Assembly (NCBI GenBank): GCA_025765615.1
Contig: JAIVFJ010000154.1
Span: 97,161 to 161,160 of the forward strand
Reading direction: 5' to 3'
DNA length: 64,000 nt
Origin: Zopfochytrium polystomum
Lineage: Eukaryota; Chytridiomycota; Chytridiomycetes; Chytridiales; Chytridiaceae
Shown here: piece after piece, positions 12,801-24,080 of the stretch
Layout of the letters: each line of letters starts with the position of its first letter
Numbering within the stretch: position 1 is the stretch's first letter
Program-made: the position numbers and the translations under genes
The notes under the pieces: model-generated
Databases searched by the model: none
Told to the model about the DNA's origin: nothing
What the model saw: the letters and a program-made list of their open reading frames with translations, nothing else

Positions 12801-15694
12801 TCAATTTTCTGCAGGCTCTTATTCCTGAGGCAGTCCATTATCTCACAAGCACTTTCGCCGCCAGCGTCATACCGATGAAGATCTGTATGCTACCGTTCCA
12901 TCGCGACGTTATAATGTCATATAACGGCATCAAAATATTAGATGAAACATTCGAGATGCTGTGCGGAGGCGGAGGTTGCGTCGTTGTGTCGCCAGAACAT
13001 CGGCTATCGCTGCAGCTGAAGTGTAGAGAGTTGCAATCTAAGAATGACCCACTATGGGAAGGGCTGTCGACGGTCCTCGCCACGCATTTCTTCGATGTAA
13101 TCGACGAAAGTGACGAGGTCCTTAGCCACAAGTACCACCTTGTGTATGCTATGGGTGCCCCCCACCAATTAGACGATGGCTTCAAGAGGTGGTCCGTCGT
13201 GGAGTCGATTTTCCGCGTTGTCGCCAAGCTCGCTCTGCAATACTCGATGCTCTGGAATCAGACGCAGGCGAGTTCTGGCTTGGCAGCTGGCTCTTTCAGA
13301 GAAATCAAAGTTAAATTAGCAGCCAGTCAAGATGTGGAGGGCCACTGGAAGCGACTCTTTAAATCGATCGTTGATGAACTACTGGATAATCCTCCGCACC
13401 GATTCACCGAGCTGAAACGCCTTGGCACTCTCGAAAAGGTTCATTTCCGGAAGTGCGTTCTCTCATCTTCGGTCGAAGCCACCAAAGACGAATTCGGCAT
13501 GTGCGCAGAGGTTGGCCTCGCACTTCGCGGATTCCTCTCCCACGGCCTTCTGCGCCACGTCTTGCAACTTCGACACAGAGTCAACTACGGGATTGACGAC
13601 CGGCGATATGCGAAGAAGATCGCCGTACCATACCGTGCTGCTGATGTTCCTTCAGATCGCGCCGAATTCGGCCACCCAGACGTCTCAATCGCGCTGACGT
13701 TCCTCAGCTATTATTACAGGGGGTTATCGCTGAAAGAATTCAAAGAGGCGATCACCGCCCTCCTGAAGCTGGGCCAAGTAGCGCAAGAGAGCTTCTATGA
13801 CGAGTGGTTCACACTGGTCAAGCACTCTCTTTCGGATGCCGACGCCAGTAAGATGAACAGCGTTCAGAAAATTGATCCGTCCGACGAAGTGCAACTTTCA
13901 ATGCTTCATCGTGTTTACGCTAAAAACTTCGAGGCAATCAATTTCTGGCTACAATCTTGTGTGTTTCCTCGCGATACAACTCAATTCAAGGAGCGCATAG
14001 CGGCAACGGCCTGGGATCTCGCCAGTGCAGACCACTGCTGCGGCTTCTCCGGCACAAACGATAGCTACCCGCTCTTACCACTGCAAGTCAAGCAGAGCGA
14101 TCCGAATATCGACCTCATTGTCGGAACGAACGGCCTCATGCTGGACCGAATTATTCGCGAAACGCGCTGCTACACGACGCTGAGGTCGAATAATGCGACA
14201 GCTGCAGTGTGGCAGCAACTTCTTCAGCTCTGCACCGCCAACAATGCAAACGCTTTGATAGATGCCGGCTCGCTCCTAGCCGGAACTGACAATGAGGCCC
14301 TTGCAGAATTCATTGTAAACCATGCTTCATTTCCGTCAAAGTTCCGAGGAGTGTGCTACTTCGACGTGCGCAAACAGTGCTGGATAATTCTCAACAAGCA
14401 GACGTTAGAAAAATTAAGAAAAGAACTGTCGTCGATTCCAGAGAGGGATACGTTCGTCATATTCGATGACGCTCGGACAAGGGGCGCCGACATGAAGCTT
14501 CCGCACGATGCAGTCGCGGTGCTGACTCTTGGACCTGCCATGGTCAAAGACAAGCTGATGCAGGGCGCAGGGAGGATGCGAATGCTCGGTACCGGCCAAA
14601 AACTAATTCTCTGTGGAACATCGGAGGTGACCTCAACTTTGCGCTCACAGTCTGACAGGGTCTTTCCGACCGTAGAGGAAGTGCTGAAGTGGGTAATTCG
14701 AAACACGGCGGAGCGCATCATCACCGGGATGCCACTGTGGGCGGAAAACGGGCTTCGCTTCGATGACAACCGCCAAGACGTCGATAATTATAAGCTAAAG
14801 GAAATACACGGTCTTGACAGACTTTACGCCCCCTCCGCTTCATCGCGCTTGCTTACCACACACATTGAGGAGATGGTCAATTCACGAAAGTGTTCGAACA
14901 GCGATATCCAGGAGAATCTAGTGCGTAGGGCATACAAAGTGGCCCAGGGCGTCCAAATTCAAGTCCTCAGGTGCGACGATGAGTGTGAGAGAGAGCTGCT
15001 GAAGGAGGAAGAACGAGAATCCGAGCCAGAGAAGCAGATACCTCTCAAAGAACCAGCCATGGAGGAGACATGGAACTATAACACTGCTACTCAAGCCTGC
15101 CGCGCTAGCGAGTTGGACGTGGAGTCGCAGGCTGTCCCACTTGGGGAGGGGCTCCAAAAATTGATTGGTGCAAGCGCTGCAGAGATCGATTGGAGCCTGT
15201 CCGTGTACACTACAGCCAATTTTCTGAGTACCATTCAGCTCGAAAGGAAAAATACGTTTACCAACCAGAGCTTGTATTTGCGCCCACCCCTTGGGGTGCT
15301 TGTATTTCATTCCACTTCGGAGCTCGTTCTCCTCTCTGACAAAGAAGCAGATGGAGTACTTTGGGCTTTCCACTCCGCGCCGGCTTCCCTGCTGGGTAAC
15401 ACTTCCTTTTGTTACTTGTCCGATCTGTGGATATGGGCAAACGAGAATTCTCAGCCTCGACCAGCGATGGCGGTTGGCTCTCGCCACCTCAAGTGGAAGA
15501 GGCTCCCAGAGACGAGTATCGCGAGTGCAAAATTGTTTAACGGGGATACAATGTATGGGTCAATCGCGGGCAGCCTTCAGCACTTGTTACGCAGCCAGCT
15601 GGGACAGAGAGCTGCACGAGATCTCGTCGAGTACCGGAGCAAAGAAAATCACTGGGAGCGTTCTCAACTGCAGGCCGCTTGCGGTTGTATTTAG
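6858..15694 (+). CDS. Giant DUF3638/DUF3645-domain protein
   Basis: About 2,893 residues from four exons: 6858-8168, 8223-9054, 9104-12178, 12231-15694, with introns of 49-54 nt and consistent phases (0, 1, 1). This is the large eukaryotic family annotated only through DUF6606/DUF3638/DUF3645, often called ubiquitinyl-hydrolase-like; its biochemical role is not established. Family landmarks are visible: INMLEGVVHLNGLPPAGLPQ near residue 1200, the P-loop-like QLNMGLGKTRVILP near 1896, VIDESDEVLSHKYHLVYA shortly after, FDDARTRGADMKLP near 2484 and MQGAGRMRMLGTGQKLILCG near 2520. The P-loop reads GLGKT where the family usually has GEGKS, and the later motif reads DDARTRG where DE.HTRG is usual, so this copy is divergent. 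The ATG at 6858 is the first one in frame; an extra 5' exon cannot be excluded because the expected N-terminal LPP motif is not seen. Confidence 0.88.
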
Positions 15695-15764
15695 CATATT
15701 TTATTATTAGCAAGATCATTACGTATGTTTAGCATGTTGCATTTGGCATTTGGCAAGTTCGTCA

Positions 15765-15770
15765 AATAAA
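15765..15770 (+). terminator. Poly(A) signal AATAAA of the DUF3638 gene
   Basis: AATAAA lies 70 nt after the stop codon at 15692-15694. The convergent RhoGAP gene ends at 15884, so the two 3' ends are about 190 bp apart. Confidence 0.6.
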
Positions 15771-15883
15771 GTCGGTGGCCGGCAGTGAGGCAAGAGCACA
15801 CACTGAGCTTTTCGCATGCAGCCGGCCCTTGGAATATTGACTGCATCCCAATGAAGAAATATTTTGTCCTCCATTTCCCCTCG

Positions 15884-18800
15884 TCAACTCGCTTGTGCCC
15901 CTGCTCCTGCTTTAACGATCAATCGAAGCTCCTGCGAATGGCAGCGATTATGTCATTGTCAGCGCATAGGGGTAAAATGCAATCACAAGGGCGAAGCTCA
16001 AACCTGATAGCGCTGGTATTCTTTCTCCATTGGAGCACGATCTTTCGCATTGCTTATAGGTCGCCCATAACGCAGCTCAAACTCGTGCTGGAACTGGTGT
16101 AGGGCGATCTGCAGCGCACGCTTTTCGCGAATCAATTCGGAGATGGCGAAATCCTCGCGGAATCCATCTTGACTGGCAGAGCGAGGTTGTTTCTGGGTTT
16201 GTTTCGCGGGGATGGTACTCTGCTAGTAACGTCGCGCGCAATGAAGGGACTTAGCAGGACGAACGCGAGTGGATTGAGCGATCAGGCACGGCTTACCTCG
16301 AGCTTCGCTTTGAGTTCCTGGTACCGCTGGTACAGCGCCCGCATCTTTGCCTTGTACTCCGCCGTTGGCTACAACAAATAATTCAGCTAAAACAGGGTAC
16401 TGAAGACACAACTCCCCACCTCTTCGCCCCCCGGATTCTTTGACGACCGCAGCCGGCCCTTCATCCGAACCAACGCAAGCTTCACACGCTCCTTCTCCAC
16501 TCGCATCCGCCCCCACGCATCGTCACCACCGTCACCGCTGCCCTCGTCCCCCGCTGCACGACGCCTCCCGCGGTCGCCGCCGCCCTCGACCGCCGCCCGC
16601 AGCGCCCGGTACTCGTCCCGCTCCTCTCGCGTGATCTTGCCGCCGGCAAGCACCACCCGCCGCAGCCGCTGCTTCAGCCGGCTCAGTGCCTCTTCCGCGT
16701 CGTCGCCCGACGGCGGCGCAGATGCCCCGGGCGTCGGCGTCGGCGCACGACGGCGGCGCCGGTGCCGCGCGTCGGGCGGCGGCGCAGTGTCGCTGCTGTC
16801 GTTGCCACCGTCGCTGTCGGGGGCTGCGGAGTGATCCTCCGAGACGCTGTCGGTAGATAGAGATAGTGCGCTGGAAGACTCGGCCGACGACGCTGTTGAG
16901 CTGCGCCGCTCTCGCGCCGGTGCGCCCGTACGCGGTGGATCTGCGTGCCCCGTGGGGGCCGGCACTTGCGAGGTGCCAACGTCCCGCGGCTGCTGTGCGG
17001 TGCTGGACCCAGTGGGCGGAGGCTGCGACGAGGACGACGGCTGGTTCTGAAAATGGTGCGGAAGCGGGGCAGCTTTCGCCAGGGCGTGGGACGGAATGTG
17101 CACCGGTTGTGCTGCTGGCGGGCGGACGGCTCTGCTGGCAAAGGGCTGGAGGACTGGTGCGGGCGGCGGCGGGCGGGAGGGTGGGGGCGGCATGGGCCGC
17201 GGTGTCTCTGTGGTATCGGAGTGATGTGGGGGCTGGCGAGGGGGCAGAGTAAGTTTCGGAGGCAGCGGTGGAGCGTTTTGTTTTTGGCCCAGTATGTGAG
17301 GAGGAAGGCGCGCGGTGGACGATGTCGGCGGGCGGATATTAGAATGGGCAAGGGCGGTTGTTGAAAAGGACACGTGCTTTGAGGAGAGCGTGAGATCAGG
17401 ATCAGCGTTGGTTGCCAGCGTCGACGATGATAGGGTAGTCTTGCCAGCGGACGTGATCACGTTTCCTCGGTTCGGGTTGTCATTGGTGTCCAACGAGTCT
17501 GTGCTTCGACACTCGTAATAGTGGCTTACCCACTCTTGTTCGTCTTTATTCTGTCTGTGCAGGGTTAGGTCTGAGTCGTCCGGGTACCTGTCCACAGCGG
17601 CCCTAATCTTTAGGATGGGAAGTCCAGAAGGAAGGAAACTTTTCAATCCGCTCACCGCTCCCTATCCAGACTTTCTTTATCTGAGGACTCTCGCCACCTA
17701 TCCATTTCAGATTTTATCCGCCGCTTTTCGAGTCCGAGACCGCTTTCGTAGTTCCGCTGATTAAGCATGAGCTGCGACAACGTTAACTGGAGTCCAACAG
17801 AAGAAACGACAAAACGCCCGCAAACCTTCAGTTCTGGAAGATACGGCGCGCTGTTCGCTAGGTCATCCGGCCTCAGTCTTTCTTTCACGCTCTCTCCTCT
17901 TCTGCTTGACGACTGAAAGCGAAGATCAAGTTCCGTGCCACGCAAACGCTCTGCTTAGAAATACCTGCTCAAGTACATCCAAGCCGAACGCTCCTCGTAC
18001 GGCAGCCACCGCCACACGCCTCGCTGAAATCCGCTGCACAGGCGTAGGCGAGCTGCTTGCAGACGACCGTGGACTGGATCTGAGCGTTCGTAGTTTTGTT
18101 GCCACGAGTGTGAAGCGTTAGAGCACAACGTGTGTCAAAAACAAAATAAAATAGAAAGCTTACCCCCGCGAGCTGCGACTCCACCCGTCCTCGGACACCT
18201 CGCTCTCTCTTTCACTCCCACTCCACGAATCCTCACCCTCTCCATGGAACCCCTCCTCCTTCTCCCTTCCCCTCGCCCCTTCCCCTTCCGCCGCCGTCGC
18301 CGCAGCCACAATCACCCCCTCCAACGCCCGCACCGCCTCCTCAACCCTCCCCGCCTCCTCCCACCCGACCTCTCCGGCGCCAGCTCCGGCGCCAGCTTCG
18401 GCCACCGTCGCCCCAAACACGACCGCCAGCCCGCGCCCCGTCATCCGGTTGCGCCCCGCCCGCGACGCGACGCGGCCCAGGTGCCCTACAAGCGCGCGCA
18501 GCACATTCCATGCAGCCACCGGCGCGCCGGCGTCGGCGGGCGGGCTGGGGGGCAGCGTCCCTGTCGTGGCGGAGAGGAGGATTGGGTGGAGGAGTGGGGG
18601 GAGGATGGCGTCGGGGCACGAGCGCAGCCAGGATTTGAAGAGGGAGGCGACGGCGTGGACCGAGGTGGGCGGGAGGGCCGTGAGGATGGCGCGGGGGTCG
18701 GGGGCTGCCAGGTTCGGAAAGATTGGGGTTGATTAGATTCAAATCCGGGGGAGTGTTGGGTCGGGATCGAGGTGGGGAAGGCTGTCCCCAAACGATCGCA

Positions 18801-19332
18801 GTGTGCTGCGCAATGTGTTTGGGAACGAAACAAAAAAGGCACGACGTGGGGTCAGTCCCCCGTTTCTTACCGCGCTCGATCCGCCCGCGCAGCTCCCGCA
18901 CCTCGCGCACGGCCCCGCCGATCCGGTAGATCCCCTCCAGTCTCGATGCCTGAAAATTCAGGTTTGATTCGCAAAAGGTTTTTAGATATATGACCTTCCC
19001 CTGCCTCCACCGAAACCTCCCGAATACAAACACTCTGGCCGCTCCAGAAACTCAATAAACGCGGCCATGATCGAAGGGATCTTGCAGTCGCCGTTCCCAG
19101 TTACCGACAAGGGCGACAAGGACGACAGCGGCGCTGACGAAGGTGGCTGCTGCTGCTCCGAAGCTTCGCTGGCCAGCAGCTCCGCCAGCGGTCGGCCAAA
19201 GTGCGAGGTCGTTGGCCGTGCAGACTCTGCGGGTGGTTGAGGGGTGGTTCCTGCCACCGCCGCCGCCGCCGCCGAGTCCTTGGCGCGGCTGCCGCCGCCG
19301 GTGCCAAAGAACGGCGCGAAGATGCGTTTCAT
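15884..19332 (-). CDS. FAM13-type Rho GTPase-activating protein
   Basis: RhoGAP of roughly 910 residues. Exons on the minus strand: 19332 to about 19000, 18949-18871, 18704-18164, 18079-17965, 17912-17826, 17771-17656, 17602-16420, 16368-16297, 16192-16004 and 15931-15884; all junctions from the second exon on keep phase, while the end of exon 1 is unresolved. The RhoGAP domain is spread over the first three exons: FGRPLAELL and IPSIMAAFIEFL, then the arginine-finger loop LEGIYRIGG, then RNRMTGRGLAVVFG. A low-complexity P/S/R-rich middle follows. The C-terminus has FAM13-like repeats: ITREERDEYRALR, then AEYKAKMRALYQRYQELKAK, then EKRALQIALHQFQHEFELRY followed by GRPI and KDRAPMEKEYQRYQ. RhoGAPs stimulate GTP hydrolysis by Rho/Rac/Cdc42 at membranes and cytoskeleton; the substrate here is unknown. 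Human FAM13A has the same order of RhoGAP and C-terminal helices. Confidence 0.87.
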
Positions 19333-19589
19333 CGATGGCTTGTTTGTCGCCTTCTTTTTGACGCAGACTGGATGCTCTTCATGCGCGGCTTTCGATGGGT
19401 CTTCGCGGGGCTATTTGTTTTGACACACCGATAAAAAAATAAAAAAAAAATAAAAAAAAATTGTCTCGTTTTACTTTTCTTTTTTGATCACTGGGCCATA
19501 AAACGTCCCAACACCACCACTCACGCTATCTCCCACGCGCACCCCTCAGCCCCTCAACAACTCCCTTGCATCACAAGCAGCTGCGCCTC
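19333..19589. other. Short spacer, A/T-rich
   Basis: Contains AATAAA-rich, A-rich sequence at 19430-19462 between the RhoGAP start and the AHSA1 stop. Both genes are on the minus strand, so this is the promoter side of the RhoGAP gene and the 3' side of AHSA1. No gene is seen. Confidence 0.5.
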
Positions 19590-21323
19590 TCAAAACCCGA
19601 CGGCCCCAAACCCAAACGCGCTCTTGATTCCGTTCCAGTAGTACGCCTCCCAGTTCTTACGCGTAATGTCCAGTTCGCCGATCGGCACTTCCCGCTGCGT
19701 CAGGATCAGCTTGACCGATTCGCGCTGCTCTTCAAGATCGATGGTGACGTTCGAGTGGTGGTCTTTGGGAAGGGGAGCAGGTGGGCAAAAGTGAGTTATT
19801 GAAAGCGGTAGGAGCCAAGTCTGGTTTCTCACCTCCTGGCCATGTCTTCAACCGCCAGGTTTGCACAATCTTCTTGTTGGGAACCTTTATTCCGTTGGGG
19901 AGAGTGGGTATGTTTTGGAGGGGCAACATGTTTCAGTCATCGATGCGATTTCCCGTTTGCAATAGAACAAACTCAGCTTACCAGGTCAACAATCTTGCCC
20001 GTCACGTTCCCACCAAACAACGCCACCTCCGCGCCGACCTGCGGCCCAATCTTCGCCGGACCGCGAGACCATGCCTGCACCCGCCCGGGCTCAAGCAGCG
20101 TCTGGTACAGGTCCGCCGCCGAACAAACAAATTCGACCGTCATTGAGAGGGTCGTCAGTTTGCCCTTGACTGTGCTGTTGGCCGCGGCACCGTTCGATGC
20201 TGCGGTCGCCGCCGCAGGCGCGGGGGGCTGGGGTTTGTACAGGGTCGTCACAGGGTGGCCCTTCATGTCAGACTCGGGAATGTGCACGTCGCGGCCGTTG
20301 GCTGTCCGGTTGGTCCAGAAATCAGACAAGTAGCTTTCGCCGATCTCGTTGCGCGCTCTCTCGAGGATCGACCACCCACGCGCTTCAAAGTGAGGGAGAA
20401 AAGAACAACAGCTCACCGGCGATCATGTCTTCGGAAAACGATGCAAACTTCTTCTTCACTTCAGCCACCAGCGCGGTCCGAATGAGTTCTTTTGCTGCCG
20501 CACTGTCGCTGTCGGACGATTCGGCAGTGACCTCGACCTAGTGTGCGTCAAGTAGTCAATGACCGTTCGATAATTCGTAAAGGATTCCGTCGCCCGTGCT
20601 GCATGTGAGCAGACCGGCCACAACTCGTGCCCGTCATCTCTCCCGCTCTGAAACAGAGAAACAGAAAAGGCGAAAGAAACTGCAAGATCTCGGGTTACTA
20701 ACCTCCAAAGATCGCAAATCCGTGTCGTGCATCAGCTCCGGAAACACCAGCCGACCTGCGACCTTCTTCCCTTCCTCGCCGCCGACGGTGCCCTTCCACG
20801 CGAGAGTGATCGCGACGTCGTACACAGTGATGAGCTTGCCCTTGCGCTGGTTGATGTCCGCGTCGCCCGTCATTGTCACGAGCTCCGTCACGGACGCCTC
20901 GATCTGGCGCGCCGCATCCGTCACGCTGAGACCGACCAGCGTCGACTTGAAGTGCTCCTTGGCCCACGGGAAGCAGTTCTTTTCGACCCAGTGCCTGGAG
21001 AGTGTTGGGGGAGAAGGGTGAGAGGGTTAGTCCAGGTTAGGCGAAGAGCACGTCCCCAGGTGCCGAGTTCAATGGCGCGAGAACAGCGTACCAGTTGTTG
21101 ACGTTCTTCCAGTTTGCTGCGTGAGAACGATCGTCGGTTGTTTTGAAGTGGGAGAGGCGGGGTGGGGGAAGCACAACACAGTATGTGAGTATGGATACTT
21201 TCTGGTTGGATCTCTCACGCTCTCCCTCCCGGCGCCGAAGAAGAAGGGGGCAGAGGATCCTGCCGTGTTTCCCGCGGATGACAAGCGAAGCTTGCACTGC
21301 ACTCAACTGGTTCCGGCGGCCAT
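19590..21323 (-). CDS. AHSA1: Activator of Hsp90 ATPase (Aha1)
   Basis: Co-chaperone that binds Hsp90 and stimulates its ATPase. Seven exons join in phase: 21323-21308, 21116-21092, 20994-20703, 20537-20417, 20382-19982, 19884-19833, 19762-19590, giving 359 residues, close to the usual 340-350. The N-terminal domain shows NWKNVNNWHWVEKN built from three exons and the conserved INQRKGKLITVYDV (the NxRKGK motif known to be critical for Hsp90 stimulation). The C-terminal AHSA1 domain ends with VPIGELDITRKNWEAYYWNG and IKSAFGFG. Exon 1 is only 16 nt. The intron between exons 4 and 5 (20383-20416) is just 34 nt. The gene lies head-to-tail between the RhoGAP and the ABM pair, all on the minus strand. 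Confidence 0.95.
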
Positions 21324-21666
21324 GATTCGCGGAGGGAGGTTGCTGCTGCTGCTACTGGGTGGGCGGGGTGGTTTGTTGGTGGTGGAGTAGCGGCGGGGGT
21401 GTTGTAGTTCAGGTTGAGGGGGTTGCTTGCTGGGTGGCTGGCTGGCAGGCTTTCGAACACACGAAACGTTGAGGGAATTCGATCGATCGTTGACAAGCAC
21501 CACCGCCTGCCTGATCTTGTTGGTTGTTTGGGCGTCCCTTCGCCGTTTCCATTTGCTTCAGTGGTTCGAACATAGGGACGGGTGGTTCAGAGATTCCTTT
21601 TTGTTCCATTACCTCCAGCGCGCTAGATCCACAGCGACCATCTATTTCCCCAAACAGAAAACCGTT

Positions 21667-21701
<35 letters not shown>

Positions 21702-21806
21702 AGGCAAGAAGCAAGGAAACGTTTATTGGTGCTTCGTATGGCCAGTGAAGTAATAAAACACCGCGCAAGCCTTCTTGAATCCTCTGGAGCTGCGGGGCTT
21801 CTTCAC
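21324..21806. other. Spacer upstream of AHSA1
   Basis: Contains an A31 tract at 21669-21699. On the minus strand AATAAA lies at about 21727-21722, about 80 nt past the ABM copy A stop, so it is the likely poly(A) signal of that gene. The rest should include the AHSA1 promoter; no further gene is seen. Confidence 0.5.
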
Positions 21807-22105
21807 TCACGGCATCTCGTCGAGGCGCCTGAGGTCCAGCGGCTTTGCGAGGAGAGGCTCGCACTCGGCGTGGAACCGCTTGCGGTACGGGTTCTGGAGG
21901 TGCGTCTTGAGGGCCTGCAGGATCAAACAAGTGTTTAAATTGATGGATTCTTTGATGTTTGGGCAAAGTTTCGCTGTGCCAACAAGGAGTTGGACGAGAG
22001 GCCCAAGCGTGAGCGCCAAATTGGGAGAAACAAACCAGAGCACTGAAACTCTCACACCTATCGCGCCCTCCCACACACACACACACAAACACACACTCTC
22101 TCTCT

Positions 22106-22141
<36 letters not shown>

Positions 22142-22346
22142 ATCTCTCGATCTCACCTCTTCGTTCTCGTATCGCTGCACGGCGGTGAACGGCGCGCGGG
22201 TTTGTGTGGTCCTGCATCACGAGCCAGGTGAGGGTGCCCTTGTCTTTGCGGTAAGTGTCTCGCGCCGCAACCAGCGTGGCCTTGAGCTTTGCGACTGTGG
22301 ACGGGTCGTCCCGCGCGAGCAGATGCACGACGATCGTGATGACCAT
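21807..22346 (-). pseudogene. ABM-domain (quinol monooxygenase-like) protein, copy A, frameshifted
   Basis: Antibiotic-biosynthesis-monooxygenase fold, about 98 residues in its intact twin. Exon 1 is 22346-22157 and begins MVITIVVHLLARDDPSTVAK; exon 2 is 21914-21807 and encodes ALKTHLQNPYRKRFHAE to a stop after RRLDEMP. Compared with copy B, exon 1 has one extra base in the segment encoding NPRA.TAVQRY (near 22189-22197), which makes exon 1 190 nt instead of 189 and destroys the frame of its end and of exon 2. Both exons otherwise keep coding character, splice sites and poly(A) signal. Either the copy is a young pseudogene or the base is an assembly error. Confidence 0.75.
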
Positions 22347-22905
22347 GTTGGGGCTGTGCTCGAAGTTGGAGAGGGTCAGAGGAGAGAATGCGTTGCTGGG
22401 GGGTGTGACGAACAGACCAGCTGGTTTTGTGCTGCGGCTGTCTGTCTGTCACTTCGATCCCTTTTTTGGTGCGTGGGCGTGATTTCCGCCCGAAACCTTC
22501 CCGCCCCGGATCTGCGGATTCCATATCTGCATTCCCTTTCTGGATTTGTGTTGGTTGGTCGGACCGGCAATATTATTTGGGCCTCGTGGACACACCCACG
22601 CGCAAACGTCCAAACCCCCCTCGACGTCATATACTCGTCACAGAATTGCAAGAGACTTGCAAATCCGTCGGTTCGATTTGGTATAAGGCCAAGGGGGAAA
22701 ACGTAGGGTATCGGTCGAACGCCGTACTTTCCGTGACGACGGCTGTGCCTGATCGACTGATGTGTGCCAAAGCATACCAATTATTCTGAAAACTTCATTC
22801 TACAACGACGGATCAAGACTGCCAAGAAAAAGAGAAAAAAAACAAAAAAACATGCTTATAGGTGTTTATTAGTATTTCGAAAGCGAGCCCTCGCTGGAGC
22901 TTCGC

Positions 22906-23229
22906 TCACGGCATCTCGTCGTGGCGCCTAAGGTCCAACGGCTTAGCGAGAAGGGGCCCGCACTCGGCGTGGACCCGCTCGCGGTGTGGGTTCTGGAGGT
23001 GCGTCTTGAGGGCCTGCAGGATCAAACATGAGGATCGAGTGGGTGTGAATGAATGAATTCATTGGATGGTTGGGGATGTTTTGCTTCGGGAAAAGGGGTT
23101 GGACGAGAAGCCCACACGTGGACGACAGAGGGCGCCTAACGGGAAGAAGCAGACCGGAGCACTGATCCTCTTACACACAAACACATACAAACATACAGAC
23201 ATGCACACAAACACACACACACACACACA

Positions 23230-23265
<36 letters not shown>

Positions 23266-23462
23266 TCTCTCACCTCTTCGTTCTCGTAACGCTGCACGGC
23301 GGTGATCGCTCGCGGGTTTGTGTGGTCCTGCATGACGAGCCAGGTTAGGGTGCCCTTGTCTTTGCGGTATATGTCTCGCGCCGCCACCAGCGTGGCCTTC
23401 AGCTTTGCGATTGTGGCCGGGTCGTCTCGCGCGAGCATATGCACGACGATCGTGATGACCAT
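22906..23462 (-). CDS. ABM-domain (quinol monooxygenase-like) protein, copy B
   Basis: Two exons, 23462-23274 and 23013-22906, join in phase 0 to give 98 residues. The protein begins MVITIVVHMLARDDPATIAK, continues through LTWLVMQDHTNP and ITAVQRYENEE, and ends RRHDEMP. Length, alternating strands and the V.RY.N.EA-type core fit the antibiotic biosynthesis monooxygenase family of small dimeric oxygenases or heme/quinone-handling enzymes such as YgiN; the substrate is unknown. The intron (260 nt) holds (CA)n and (CT)n microsatellites that are shared in position with copy A, so the duplication included the intron. Minus-strand AATAAA lies close to 22868. Confidence 0.82.
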
Positions 23463-24080
23463 GTTGCGGAGGAGGTGCTGGTGGTTGAGAGTCGGAGGGA
23501 GATGCGTTAGCAGGCCAGCTGATTTTTATTCGTCCTCAGACGGGGTGTGTGAGGGTGTGAGTGCTGTGGGTTTGTGTGTGTCTGTCTATCCGTCTGTCTG
23601 TGTTCCTGTCTGAATCCCTTGCCTTTTTTGGGTGCTTCGGCCTGGCATCCGTCTAAACCTTCGCACCTCGGGATTCGACCGGCTAATCTTTCGGTTGGAC
23701 GCAAGATCCAAGGTTCCGCCGCCTGAAGGAGAACCTGCTTCCCTCCCCATTCACAATTTGCTTGACACGCGGCGTAATGAATATTCCAATGAGCGAGGGC
23801 AAGAAGGCAGCCATCCCAGCTGAGCTCGGCTGATTTAAGTTCAAATCCGTTGGGTTGATTTAGGTAAGGCGGGATCGGTCGAACGCCGTTCGTTCCTTGA
23901 CGACGGCTGTGCTAAGTCGGCTGCGGTGTGCCAACGCACACCAATTCTTTAATACTGATAACCTCTTGCTGCACTGACGAATCAAGACTGTCAAAGTTAA
24001 ATACTTCCTCTTTGTAAGTTTGTTCCTGCAAGTGCTGCCGTCTGCAAGAAGTGTGGCACCTGCGACAAATCCCACTTGCA
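23463..24080. other. Divergent spacer between ABM copy B and the F-box gene
   Basis: It includes the diverged upstream flank of the ABM duplication (to about 23975). Nothing else is recognised. It should contain the promoters of ABM copy B (leftward) and the F-box gene (rightward). Confidence 0.4.

Larger units (their letters stand above)
21775..23975. repeat. Direct tandem duplication of about 1.1 kb carrying the ABM gene
   Basis: Unit 1 spans about 21775-22800 and unit 2 about 22885-23975. Similarity covers both exons, the microsatellite-bearing intron and part of the 5' flank: ggtcgaacgccgt followed by gacgacggctgtgc occurs near 22715-22750 and again near 23877-23912. The flanks have diverged more than the exons. 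Confidence 0.75.
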
